Assembly: GCA_045577415.1 (NCBI GenBank)
Contig: JAZNII010000118.1
Coordinates: 1 to 18,648 of the forward strand
Length of the DNA: 18,648 nucleotides
Origin: SVTX01 sp045577415
GTDB taxonomy: Bacteria > Bacillota > Clostridia > Oscillospirales > CAG-272
Direction: 5' to 3'
Shown here: piece after piece, positions 1 to 6,193 of the stretch
How positions within the stretch are numbered: the stretch's first letter is position 1
Layout of the letters: the number at the start of each line of letters is the position of its first letter
The notes under the pieces: model-generated
Told to the model about the DNA's origin: nothing
The model's input: only the letters and a program-made list of their open reading frames with translations
Database searches by the model: none
Made by a program: the position numbers and the translations under genes

Positions 1-246
1 GGAACGCCCTCGATATTCAAGAAAGCTGACACCAAGCTTTTACGCGTGGCGGCGACCGCTCTCGGCGTTCTTGCCCTCTCCATTGACTACGGCGGACTTC
101 AATTTTTCTCGCTCCTTGCGATCCCGCTCCTGCTTCTCTATTCGGAAAAGCGCGGAAAACTGAATATGAAATACTTCTTTTACATATTCTATCCCCTGCA
201 CTTGGTTTTGCTGTACCTCATAGCAATTCTTATGAGATACCTTTAA
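1..246 (+). CDS. TraX family membrane protein, 3' end (partial)
   Basis: The frame is open from the first base of the window, so only the C-terminal 81 residues are present; the start lies upstream. What is seen: two hydrophobic helices, a loop with SEKRGKLNMKYFFYIFYPLH, and a short tail ending MRYL. The pattern of LxxxLY, a GKxG-like turn and FYxFYPxH before a last membrane helix is characteristic of the TraX family (first described as the F-pilin acetylase of conjugative plasmids). In Clostridia most TraX homologues are chromosomal acyltransferase-like multi-spanning proteins of unknown substrate, so conjugation should not be inferred. It ends 69 bases before the stop of the convergent GH20 gene, with a shared terminator between. 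Confidence 0.75.
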   Translation, partial: GTPSIFKKADTKLLRVAATALGVLALSIDYGGLQFFSLLAIPLLLLYSEKRGKLNMKYFFYIFYPLHLVLLYLIAILMRYL

Positions 247-256
247 TAGCGCAAAA

Positions 257-300
257 ATCCCCCATAAAACGATCATCAGCGTTTTACGGGGGATCTTCTT
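257..300. terminator. Bidirectional intrinsic terminator
   Basis: A 15-base stem (257-271 with 280-294, one mismatch) has an 8-base loop and is followed on the + strand by a T-rich run (CTTCTTATT) and on the - strand by ATTTTT. It lies between the convergent TraX and GH20 genes, so it can serve both. Confidence 0.8.
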
Positions 301-314
301 ATTATTCTATCATA

Positions 315-1922
315 TTACGGCTTGTTTGCGGTGATGCTGTGAACAGCATCGTTAACATACCAGCTCGACTCCTTATCCCTGTATGCGAGAAGCTCCTGAT
401 CGAGAGGGTCGATAGCGTCAACCTTACCGTCGCAGTATTCAAGAATGTACTGGCGAACGGTCTGCATACGTCTGATGATACCGCCGATACGAAGATCCAT
501 AACCTCCCAGCCCGAGAACTTGTTCTCCTTCTTCCACTGAACGAGGTGCGCCTTGCCGTAAGCGTCTATTCTCTTGATGACCTGGGCGTAGTCCTCGTTA
601 GCGAGACGGCGAAGCTCTTCCTTATCGCCCGCCTCGTAAGCGAGGCGAGTTTTAAGACCAAGCTCATACTTGATCTCCATAGCGTCGCAAAGGCAAGCGG
701 CGGTCTCGTAAACGTAGCCGTACTTGCGGCTCTTCTTCGCCAGCGCGTGCATATCCTTTGCAACGTCTGCAAACTTATAGCTCGCACCGGGCTTAACCAT
801 CCAGTCGAGGAAGTCGTTGAGAGTATCGGCGTAAAGCATAAACTTCGAGGGGTTACGTGAGTGAGTTACGTTTCTCTCATTGCCCGCGATGTAGTTACCG
901 AAGTCGATGCGGATGCACTCGTCGTAATCGAGACCAACTATTCTCTTAAACTTTGCCTTGATAGCATCCTCGTCGGTATTTCCCTTTGTGTACTCGGCAA
1001 TATAGCAGAGCGAGGGCAGTACCGAATAGAAGGAACACTCACCGCCGTCATTGCCCCAAAGAGTCATGAATACGTTCTTGATCTTATTCTCGCGGCAAGC
1101 ATCGATAGCGGGCTTCATAGACTTGATAGTCCACTCGTTGTCGGGGATAGTACCGCACCACGTCCATACGCCACCCGCGAACCAGGTCTTCTTAGACATC
1201 TGAGCGTGCATCTCAAGCATATCGCTGAATTCCTGCTTTTTGCCGTGATAATAGTCCCAGAAAACGGGGATGATATTCTTGGGAAGTGCGCTTCTGTAGG
1301 GCTCGGGAACCTCCTGCTTGGGAACTACGTAAACTCCGTTGTTCCAGCCGTAGAAAAGCATATCCGACCAGATCATAGGCTCCATATAGCCATACTTTGC
1401 CGCGATCTCGTTGACTCTTGCGAGATGCTTTTTCATAATATCTATCTTAGGCTCGTAGCCGTTCTTATCAAGATAGTTGCCACGACCCAGCATGTGCGCC
1501 TCGTCCATACCGACATGTATGCGACGAGTCTTGAAGCACCCCGAAAGGGTCGCAAACATGTGGTCGATAAGCTCGTAAACTCTCTCATCGCCAACCATCA
1601 TCTCCTCCGTGTGGTCGAAGGGTACCTTGCCCCACATTTTATGAGTAGCAAGATGCGCGAGGGTCTGGATACAAGGAATGACCTCGATGCCGATGCTTGA
1701 GCAGAACTCGTCAAGCTCTTTCATCTCGGCAACAGAATATCTGCCTCTCATATAGCCGAAATAAGGCTCGCCCTCGACCTCGTAGGTGTCCTCCGTATAG
1801 AGGAAAAGCGCGTTGTAGCCCATCTTTCGAAGAAGGGGCAAAAATCTCTTTAATTCATCAACTGTTTTAACCGCGTTTCTGGACATATCCAGCATTACGC
1901 CAAAGGTCTTGAAATTTTTCAT
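315..1922 (-). CDS. GH20 beta-N-acetylhexosaminidase, cytoplasmic
   Basis: Predicted to remove terminal beta-linked GlcNAc or GalNAc from oligosaccharides. The 535-residue protein begins almost at once with the TIM barrel (FGVMLDMSRNAV), followed by LYTEDTYEVEGEPYFGY, then HVGMDEAH at about residues 136-143; the adjacent Asp140-Glu141 is the GH20 pair that positions the acetamido group and acts as general acid. Trp-rich barrel segments follow (GGVWTWCG, TLWGNDGGE). There is no signal peptide and no separate N-terminal GH20b domain, so it probably acts inside the cell on imported sugars. Start choice: GGAAGG sits 9 bases before the ATG at 1922; an in-frame ATG at 1931 abuts that motif directly and is less likely. 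It is monocistronic, with its own strong promoter. Exact substrate cannot be read from sequence. Confidence 0.88.
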   Translation of the reverse strand: MKNFKTFGVMLDMSRNAVKTVDELKRFLPLLRKMGYNALFLYTEDTYEVEGEPYFGYMRGRYSVAEMKELDEFCSSIGIEVIPCIQTLAHLATHKMWGKVPFDHTEEMMVGDERVYELIDHMFATLSGCFKTRRIHVGMDEAHMLGRGNYLDKNGYEPKIDIMKKHLARVNEIAAKYGYMEPMIWSDMLFYGWNNGVYVVPKQEVPEPYRSALPKNIIPVFWDYYHGKKQEFSDMLEMHAQMSKKTWFAGGVWTWCGTIPDNEWTIKSMKPAIDACRENKIKNVFMTLWGNDGGECSFYSVLPSLCYIAEYTKGNTDEDAIKAKFKRIVGLDYDECIRIDFGNYIAGNERNVTHSRNPSKFMLYADTLNDFLDWMVKPGASYKFADVAKDMHALAKKSRKYGYVYETAACLCDAMEIKYELGLKTRLAYEAGDKEELRRLANEDYAQVIKRIDAYGKAHLVQWKKENKFSGWEVMDLRIGGIIRRMQTVRQYILEYCDGKVDAIDPLDQELLAYRDKESSWYVNDAVHSITANKP

Positions 1923-2005
1923 TTTCTTCATCCTTCCAAATCAGATAAAATCAATGAAAGCCAGCACCCCCGCAAAAAACGAGCGCAAGGGTATCACCAA
2001 ATCAA

Positions 2006-2034
2006 ATTATATCACCACTCGCGCATAAAGTCAA
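2006..2034 (-). promoter_or_regulatory. Sigma-A promoter for the GH20 gene
   Basis: On the - strand, TTGACT (2034-2029), a 17-base spacer and a perfect TATAAT (2011-2006). Transcription would begin near 1999, about 75 bases before the GH20 start. Confidence 0.8.
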
Positions 2035-2094
2035 TAACATGTCCGTAAAAAAACACTCAAAAGTCCGATTTTGATAAGATCAATCAAAAAATGA

Positions 2095-2142
2095 TAAAAA
2101 ATCAAGAAACGTCGCGGCAGAACAGGTCATACCGCAACGTTT
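2095..2142 (-). terminator. Terminator after the ASKHA/ferredoxin gene
   Basis: Reading leftward, an 11-base stem (2142-2132 with 2117-2107, one mismatch, 14-base loop) is followed by TTGATTTTTTAT. It starts 11 bases after the stop of the gene ending at 2153. Confidence 0.75.
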
Positions 2143-2152
2143 CGGTTAAAAA

Positions 2153-3547
2153 TTATACGTTAAACGCCATATTTTTAATAAATGCTTCCTTGAACACATC
2201 GCTTTGAATGAGATCGCAGTATTCCGCTCTGTGAGCAAGCTCACTTGGTTCTGCGTCTCCGACAGCGCATTTCAATGTCCCATTAAGACAAGAATCTTCG
2301 ATCAAAGCGCATCTGTCGGCAAGCTGACGCGGAACAAGTCCCACGACCGTAGCGTGTGGTATCGACAGCTTTGAGACAAAGCCTCCCGAAATATAAAGTC
2401 TCTCAACATCTTCCCACTCTGCGTCGGCAATGTCCAAAAGCGCCTCGATGGCAGAGTGGACGGCGGACTTTGCAAGCTGGAGCTGACGGACATCGGCGGG
2501 ACTTATATAAACCCCGTCAGCAAGATAAAACCGACCGTCAAGATAACCGCTTTCGTCTATTTCTCCCAATCGCAGAAGCTCGTATATAGCGTCAATAAGA
2601 CCCGTGGCGCACAATCCAACGGGGGGAGCGCCCTCCACAGTTTCCACGATCCTTTCTCCGCCAATCGTGCCAAATGAGCAGATAGCACCCGCAGCAGCGC
2701 TCATTCCACATTCTATATTAGAACCCTCAAAGCAAGGCCCTGCCGCCGCCGCGGTGCAAAGTATCCGATCTTCGGAAAACAGAACGATCTCAGCGTTTGT
2801 TCCAAGGTCTGCAAAAATCGACCACTTCCCTTTCTTCGGCATATCGACGCACGCAAGCCCCGCGATTATATCCGCACCAACGAATGCGTGAGCCGACGGA
2901 AGAACTATCAGCTCTCCCACTCCCTCAAGACCTACCGTCTCCGCGCTTACCTCCCTTTTTTCAAGAAAGCTCGCCGTATACGGAGCGCGACCCATAGAGG
3001 TGCAATCCTCACCCAAAAACAGATGGAGCATCGTGGCGTTGGCAGAGACGAACATGCGCTCGGTCTGCCGCCCCAAGCAGGAAAGCATCTCGTTTATTCG
3101 AGCTATAAGCGGCGCTTGAAGCGCCTCAGTACCCAAACGGGAGCAAGCGTCTATTCGGGAGATCACGTCGGCGCCGAACACGGCTTGAGGATTAGTTGAC
3201 GTAACTCTTCGCAGTATCCTTTGGTCCTTCGAGCAAAGCGCCATTATCAGTGTAGTCGTTCCGATGTCAAGCACTGTAAAAAGCTCGTCATCTCCGAAGC
3301 TCTCCGCACCCTCGAAGTCCTTGACCGAAAGAGCGCTCTCTGTGGGCAGATATACGTCAACGTCTCGGCATATTCTGTACCTGCAGGTCAGAATTTCTTC
3401 TCCGTCAGCAATCGCCCTGCACTTTTTGCATACGCCTCTGCCCGAGCATGGGTGAGGGGCAGAGATGCCGTGGCGCATCAAAAGCTCGGAGAGCAGCTCG
3501 CCCTCCTCAGCCATTAAAGTTTTGCCGCCTACCTTCACCTTGCACAT
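2153..3547 (-). CDS. [2Fe-2S]/ASKHA-domain protein, RACE/RamA-like corrinoid activator family
   Basis: The N-terminus is a small plant-type ferredoxin domain with Cys34-x5-Cys40-x2-Cys43-x11-Cys55. After a linker comes an ASKHA (actin/Hsp70-type) ATPase fold: DIGTTT at 94-99, SANATMLHLFLG at about 168-179, ADLGTNAEIVLF at about 246-257, GPCFEGSNIECGM at about 270-282 and SGGF at about 387-390. This architecture is that of reductive activators of corrinoid proteins (COG3894, DUF4445), which use ATP to return Co(II) corrinoids to active Co(I). At 464 residues it is short for the family because it lacks the C-terminal iron-sulfur region of RamA. GGGGAG lies 8 bases before the ATG. No corrinoid protein or methyltransferase is encoded in this window, so the partner is unknown. 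The family is confident; the target is inference. Confidence 0.85.
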   Translation of the reverse strand: MCKVKVGGKTLMAEEGELLSELLMRHGISAPHPCSGRGVCKKCRAIADGEEILTCRYRICRDVDVYLPTESALSVKDFEGAESFGDDELFTVLDIGTTTLIMALCSKDQRILRRVTSTNPQAVFGADVISRIDACSRLGTEALQAPLIARINEMLSCLGRQTERMFVSANATMLHLFLGEDCTSMGRAPYTASFLEKREVSAETVGLEGVGELIVLPSAHAFVGADIIAGLACVDMPKKGKWSIFADLGTNAEIVLFSEDRILCTAAAAGPCFEGSNIECGMSAAAGAICSFGTIGGERIVETVEGAPPVGLCATGLIDAIYELLRLGEIDESGYLDGRFYLADGVYISPADVRQLQLAKSAVHSAIEALLDIADAEWEDVERLYISGGFVSKLSIPHATVVGLVPRQLADRCALIEDSCLNGTLKCAVGDAEPSELAHRAEYCDLIQSDVFKEAFIKNMAFNV

Positions 3548-3621
3548 ATCTCCGTCTCCCCTTTATGACTATTGCGTTGCTTTAAACGCGTTTTCGTCCT
3601 TTTTGTTTAATGATTTACAAA

Positions 3622-3864
3622 TTAAAGATTTTCAAGCGCCTTATGAATATGAGGCCAAGAACCGTCTGCATAGAAGCGGTGACCGCCGTCGCCTATAACG
3701 TGACCAAGCGCCTGCTCGCGTCCCACTGCCTTGTAAACCTCGCTGCCCACCTCGACACACGCCTTTGCGCCATCGATCGGGAAATCGGTGTCAAGCTCAC
3801 CGTTTATCACCACGAGGTCTCTGGGAGCTACCATGGAGCAGAGGTCGCTTCCTCCCTTGATTTT
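3622..3864 (-). pseudogene. 3' remnant of an alpha/beta hydrolase (acetyl-esterase-like)
   Basis: The - strand reads KGGSDLCSMVAPRDLVVING and then an ELDTDFPIDGA segment, ending in GGHRFYADGSWP and a stop at 3622. This is the typical C-terminal end of acetyl-xylan-esterase or dienelactone-hydrolase-like enzymes, with the catalytic Asp (GELDTDF) and His (GGHRFY). The nucleophile-Ser half is absent: an in-frame TAA sits at 3867-3865, a few codons before the recognisable part, and the stop of ddh is only 22 bases further upstream. A deletion probably joined the tail of this gene to the 3' flank of ddh. An ATG at 3834 has no well-placed ribosome binding site, so translation is unlikely. Downstream lies the ASKHA gene. 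Confidence 0.7.
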
Positions 3865-3888
3865 TTATATTGTCACATTTTCCGAGAC

Positions 3889-4875
3889 TCAAAGCAGCTC
3901 TGCGATGATCTCGCCGTAGCTTTTGGGCGAGAGGTATGCGGGCGGCACATCAAACACCGTCTTGCATCCCACAGCTCCCTCTTTTGCCATTCTTGCCGCC
4001 GCGCGAGCGTAAGCAACTATCACCGACGCGGTAAATTCGGGATTGGAATCAAGCTTGAGACTGTACTCTATAATATGATTGTTCTGAAGCTCGTCACCCG
4101 TCCTTCCTGACCTGATAACAAATCCGCCGTGAGGGATGCCGCCGTGATCGCGCTTCAATTCTTCCATGGATATGAAATGAACCGTCGTGTCGTAGTCGGC
4201 GAAATAGTTGGGCATTTCGCAGATCTCTTTCTCGATGCGAGCCTTATCCGCTCCCTCCTCGGCGACCACAAAGCACTCGCGTGTATGCTTCTGTCTCACA
4301 GTCAGCTCGGGATTTTCACCGCGTCTGACCGCATCCAGCGCCGCCTCAACGGGAATGGTGTACTGCTTGCCGTCAAGCACACCCTCGACCCTGCGTATAG
4401 CGTCGGAGTGACCCTGACTTACTCCCTTTCCCCAGAAGGTATAATCCTTTCCGTCGGGAAGGATCGCGCCCGCCATAAGGCGGTTTACAGAAAACATACC
4501 CGGGTCCCAGCCGACCGAGATCATAGCTATATTGCCACCCTCGCGAGCCGCCGCGTCCACGCGTGCAAAATGCTCGGGGATCTTGGCGTGAGTGTCAAAG
4601 CTGTCGACGACCGTAAAATGCTTCGCCAATGCAGGGGTCTGCTCGGGCAGATCGGTAGCGCTGCCGCCGCAAATTATCATAACGTCGATGTCGTTCTTAT
4701 ATTTTTCTGCCTCGGCAGCGGAACAGACCGCTACGCCCTCGGTAGCTATCTTAAGCTGCTCGGTGGCGCGTCTCGTAAACACCGCCACAAGCTCCATATC
4801 CTCGTTCTGACGTATAGCGTTCTCCACGCCGCGTCCTAAGTTTCCGTATCCAAAAATTCCAATTCTTGTTTTCAT
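3889..4875 (-). CDS. ddh: meso-Diaminopimelate D-dehydrogenase
   Basis: Catalyses the NADPH-dependent reductive amination of tetrahydrodipicolinate to meso-2,6-diaminopimelate (EC 1.4.1.16), the one-step route to lysine and to the peptidoglycan cross-link. What is seen: an N-terminal Rossmann fold with GYGNLG at residues 9-14; TRR at 34-36, suited to NADP phosphate binding; DSFDTH near 91-96; the signature GWDPGMFSVNR at 122-132; and FWGKGVSQGHSDA at 147-159. At 328 residues it matches the usual family length. AAAGG lies 8 bases before the ATG. It has its own near-consensus promoter. No other lysine-pathway gene is adjacent, as is common for ddh. The truncated hydrolase tail begins right after its stop. 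Confidence 0.95.
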   Translation of the reverse strand: MKTRIGIFGYGNLGRGVENAIRQNEDMELVAVFTRRATEQLKIATEGVAVCSAAEAEKYKNDIDVMIICGGSATDLPEQTPALAKHFTVVDSFDTHAKIPEHFARVDAAAREGGNIAMISVGWDPGMFSVNRLMAGAILPDGKDYTFWGKGVSQGHSDAIRRVEGVLDGKQYTIPVEAALDAVRRGENPELTVRQKHTRECFVVAEEGADKARIEKEICEMPNYFADYDTTVHFISMEELKRDHGGIPHGGFVIRSGRTGDELQNNHIIEYSLKLDSNPEFTASVIVAYARAAARMAKEGAVGCKTVFDVPPAYLSPKSYGEIIAELL

Positions 4876-4912
4876 CGTATTTGCCTTTCGCTAAAGGTTT
4901 GTTATCATTTTT

Positions 4913-4941
4913 AGTATATCACTTTTCTTATTTGTTTTCAA
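4913..4941 (-). promoter_or_regulatory. Sigma-A promoter for ddh
   Basis: On the - strand, TTGAAA (4941-4936), a 17-base spacer and TATACT (4918-4913), about 38 bases before the ddh start codon. It is divergent from the promoter at 5050-5078. Confidence 0.75.
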
Positions 4942-5049
4942 TAGCTTTTCAAAAGTTTTTTCTAACAATCTTTCGAGGGCAAACATTCTTAAAAATGTTA
5001 TCAATAGAATTGTACATTAAAAATCAAGACTTGAAAATAATAGAAACTA

Positions 5050-5078
5050 TTGACAAAAAGCAAAATTCGTTATATAAT
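5050..5078 (+). promoter_or_regulatory. Consensus sigma-A promoter for a structured RNA
   Basis: TTGACA (5050-5055), an exact 17-base spacer and TATAAT (5073-5078): a perfect match to consensus. Predicted start near 5085, the first base of the long pairing described in the next entry. Confidence 0.85.
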
Positions 5079-5084
5079 GAAGGT

Positions 5085-5285
5085 GCCAAACTAATAGAAT
5101 ATTGCAAAATAAGTATAATCTGCTTTTTAGGAGAAGTATACTCTTTTTTTGCATACAAAAGTTGAATTTGATAAAATGCAAATTCCGGCTTTTGTGTGCG
5201 GTTTATACCCACTTTGCAATAATTAGTTTGGCGACTATTGGAGTTTGCGTTTTTGTGCGCTTACTACGGTAGGCGCACTTTTTAT
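5085..5285 (+). ncRNA. Candidate rod-shaped non-coding RNA, 6S-like architecture
   Basis: The transcript from the 5050 promoter folds end to end. GCCAAACTAAT (5085-5095) pairs with ATTAGTTTGGC (5222-5232); after a 4-base bulge TATTGCAAA (5100-5108) pairs with TTTGCAATA (5213-5221); GTATAA (5113-5118) pairs with TTATAC (5203-5208). A 30-base pyrimidine- and purine-rich asymmetric bubble (5121-5150) follows, then an apical stem GCATACAAAAG/CTTTTGTGTGC (5151-5161 with 5189-5199) capped by GAATTTG/CAAATTC. A strong terminator ends it at about 5285. No convincing reading frame lies inside. A free-standing RNA of roughly 190 nt with closing stem, internal bubble and terminal stem is the shape of 6S RNA (ssrS), which binds sigma-A RNA polymerase; I could not match primary sequence to a known 6S. 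The alternative is a leader that attenuates the small gene at 5330. Confidence 0.5.
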
Positions 5286-5287
5286 TT
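5255..5287 (+). terminator. Strong intrinsic terminator of the structured RNA
   Basis: GTGCGCTTAC (5255-5264) pairs fully, with one G-U, to GTAGGCGCAC (5269-5278) around a TACG tetraloop, followed by TTTTTATTT. It separates the rod-like RNA from the Cys-rich small gene and could act as an attenuator for it. Confidence 0.85.
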
Positions 5288-5329
5288 GGGGATAGGGGGA
5301 TATATGAACAAGAAAATTCAAAAAAGGTA

Positions 5330-5473
5330 GTGGATATTACCGGTGTGGAGCTTATGCCCGGACAGCCAGATGTGTGTCTTGGCAACGGAGAGCAAGGCTT
5401 TGAGTGTTGTTGCGATGAATGTAACTGCTATTTGCTCTGTTTTCCCGAATTTGATCCAAAAAGCAAAGAATAA
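5330..5473 (+). CDS. Cys-rich small protein, unknown function; start probably frameshifted
   Basis: A 47-residue frame reads VDITGVELMPGQPDVCLGNG, continues EQGFECCCDECNCYLLCFPE and ends FDPKSKE. Seven cysteines, including CCC and two CxxC/CxC arrangements, suggest metal binding or a redox role; the composition is far from random. I recognise no named family. The start is uncertain. The GTG at 5330 has AAGG only 2 bases away. A much better start is ATG 5304, preceded by AGGGGG, but that frame reads 8 codons and stops at 5328-5330, one base out of phase. One extra A in the A6 run at 5320-5325 would join the two as MNKKIQKK-VVDITG. So this is an indel, a sequencing error, slippage, or a short leader peptide whose TAG overlaps the GTG start. 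Confidence 0.6.
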   Translation: MDITGVELMPGQPDVCLGNGEQGFECCCDECNCYLLCFPEFDPKSKE

Positions 5474-5532
5474 CTACCGCGCACTTGTAATTTTGTGTCG
5501 CAAATATTTTTTTAGTTTTTTCGAAATAGCTA

Positions 5533-5561
5533 TTGCTTTTTATCAAATAATGTGATATAAT
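5533..5561 (+). promoter_or_regulatory. Sigma-A promoter for the tRNA-Ser locus
   Basis: TTGCTT (5533-5538), a 17-base spacer and TATAAT (5556-5561). It precedes the damaged tRNA-Ser copy at 5600 and could still drive the intact tRNA at 5790. Confidence 0.65.
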
Positions 5562-5599
5562 GTTTTGGTCGAACAAAATCGGCAAAAAAGGATATACTT

Positions 5600-5737
5600 G
5601 GAGAGATATCGAAGTGGGGACGCTTGCGAGCGCTGCCTGTGGCAGATGAAGCGAGCAAAAAGGAGTGGCAGCGGTCAAAATTTGACGAGCGAATGCGAGT
5701 AACAAATTTTGGGTACCGCAACAGGACATAACGGGGC
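5600..5737 (+). pseudogene. tRNA-Ser fragment interrupted by a 108-bp insert
   Basis: GGAGAGATATCGAAGTGG (5600-5617) is identical to the first 18 bases of the intact tRNA-Ser at 5790. The matching D-arm continuation, ACATAACGGGGC, reappears at 5726-5737 with one difference from the intact copy. The 108 bases between are an insert. After 5737 similarity to the tRNA stops (GCCCCGCAAG), so the anticodon arm, variable arm and 3' end are missing. It cannot give a functional tRNA. Confidence 0.75.
5618..5725. repeat. Hairpin-rich insert within the tRNA-Ser D loop
   Basis: The insert is a chain of hairpins: CGCT/AGCG (5621-5632), CTGCC/GGCAG (5633-5645), and a long stem GCGGT plus CAAAATTTG (5671-5684) with CAAATTTTG and ACCGC (5703-5719) with a 3-base bulge. 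GGAC occurs at both ends (5618-5621 and 5724-5727) and could be a target duplication. There is no coding capacity. It looks like a small non-autonomous mobile repeat, though copies elsewhere cannot be checked here. Confidence 0.55.
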
Positions 5738-5789
5738 GCCCCGCAAGATAATTTACAAAAGTTAGACTCGTTTGAGTTTAATTATATAC

Positions 5790-5878
5790 GGAGAGATATC
5801 GAAGTGGTCATAACGGGGCTGACTCGAAATCAGTTTGTGCGCAAGCACACGAGGGTTCGAATCCCTCTCTCTCCGCCA
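5790..5878 (+). tRNA. tRNA-Ser (anticodon CGA)
   Basis: A complete cloverleaf: acceptor GGAGAGA (5790-5796) pairs with TCTCTCC (5868-5874), discriminator G and encoded CCA (5876-5878). The anticodon loop CTCGAAA (5824-5830) gives anticodon CGA, reading UCG serine codons. A class II long variable arm (TTTGTGCGCAAGCACACGA region) and a T arm GAGGG/CCCTC with GGTTCGAATCC are present. A terminator follows at 5883. Confidence 0.95.
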
Positions 5879-5882
5879 ATGC

Positions 5883-5910
5883 AAAGGAACGCCAGGCGCG
5901 TTCCTTTTTT
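5883..5910 (+). terminator. Terminator after tRNA-Ser
   Basis: AAAGGAACGC (5883-5892) pairs with GCGTTCCTTT (5898-5907) around a 5-base loop, ending in six Ts. It lies 5 bases after the tRNA CCA. Confidence 0.85.
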
Positions 5911-5946
5911 GTGTTGGCGGAGGGAGGGTATAGAGAAATCTTACTT

Positions 5947-5996
5947 CAAATTCGCTTGCGGATTTGCGAAAAGGTTCTGAATCCCTCTCTCTCCGC
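5947..5996 (+). pseudogene. 3' fragment of a second tRNA-Ser copy
   Basis: GGTTCTGAATCCCTC then TCTCTCCGC (5973-5996) repeats the T arm and 3' acceptor strand of the intact tRNA-Ser with one inserted T and no CCA (it ends CGCAAAT). A small hairpin CAAATTCGC/GCGGATTTG (5947-5966) precedes it. A duplicated tRNA 3' end about 120 bp downstream of the intact gene is the form an attachment-site scar takes, but no integrase or element lies between, so tandem tRNA duplication followed by decay is equally possible. Confidence 0.6.
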
Positions 5997-6158
5997 AAAT
6001 TATCAGCTTCATAAAATTTTCCTCCTGTTAATACGGTTATTCGTATTCATTATCTCGATTATAGCATCTCTAAAAGCAAAAAGTAATATATTTTTGAAAA
6101 TTATATCAGAATTTTCAATTTTTTCTTCTAAATATCGAAAACAATATAAAAATCACAA

Positions 6159-6183
6159 AAAAAGCCCGAAAGTCGGACTTTTT
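6159..6183 (-). terminator. Terminator after the DUF1295 gene
   Basis: AAAAAGCCCGA (6159-6169) and TCGGACTTTTT (6173-6183) form an 11-base stem with one mismatch and a 3-base loop, flanked by A and T runs on both sides; it starts 10 bases past the stop at 6194. The AT-rich stretch 6000-6158 upstream of it shows nothing else I can support. Confidence 0.6.
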
Positions 6184-6193
6184 TGTTTTTATA

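Noticed and set aside
1..246. Evidence for a conjugative element from the TraX similarity
   Set aside because: TraX homologues are common chromosomal proteins in Clostridia and no other transfer gene is present.
861..1700. 279-codon frame on the + strand
   Set aside because: Antisense of the GH20 gene, no RBS and no recognisable domain.
3610..4839. Long + strand frames across the hydrolase remnant and ddh
   Set aside because: Shadows of leftward genes; ddh motifs are on the - strand.
4866..5212. Small overlapping frames on both strands around 5024-5165
   Set aside because: AT-rich region occupied by divergent promoters and the structured RNA; no RBS and unnatural protein composition.
5085..5285. 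T-box or known riboswitch upstream of the Cys-rich ORF
   Set aside because: No T-box sequence or familiar aptamer core; end-to-end pairing fits a free-standing RNA better.
5762..5998. Open frame on the - strand reading RRERDSNPRV twice over
   Set aside because: It is the antisense of the tRNA-Ser and its 3' fragment, a common false gene in annotations; no ribosome binding site.
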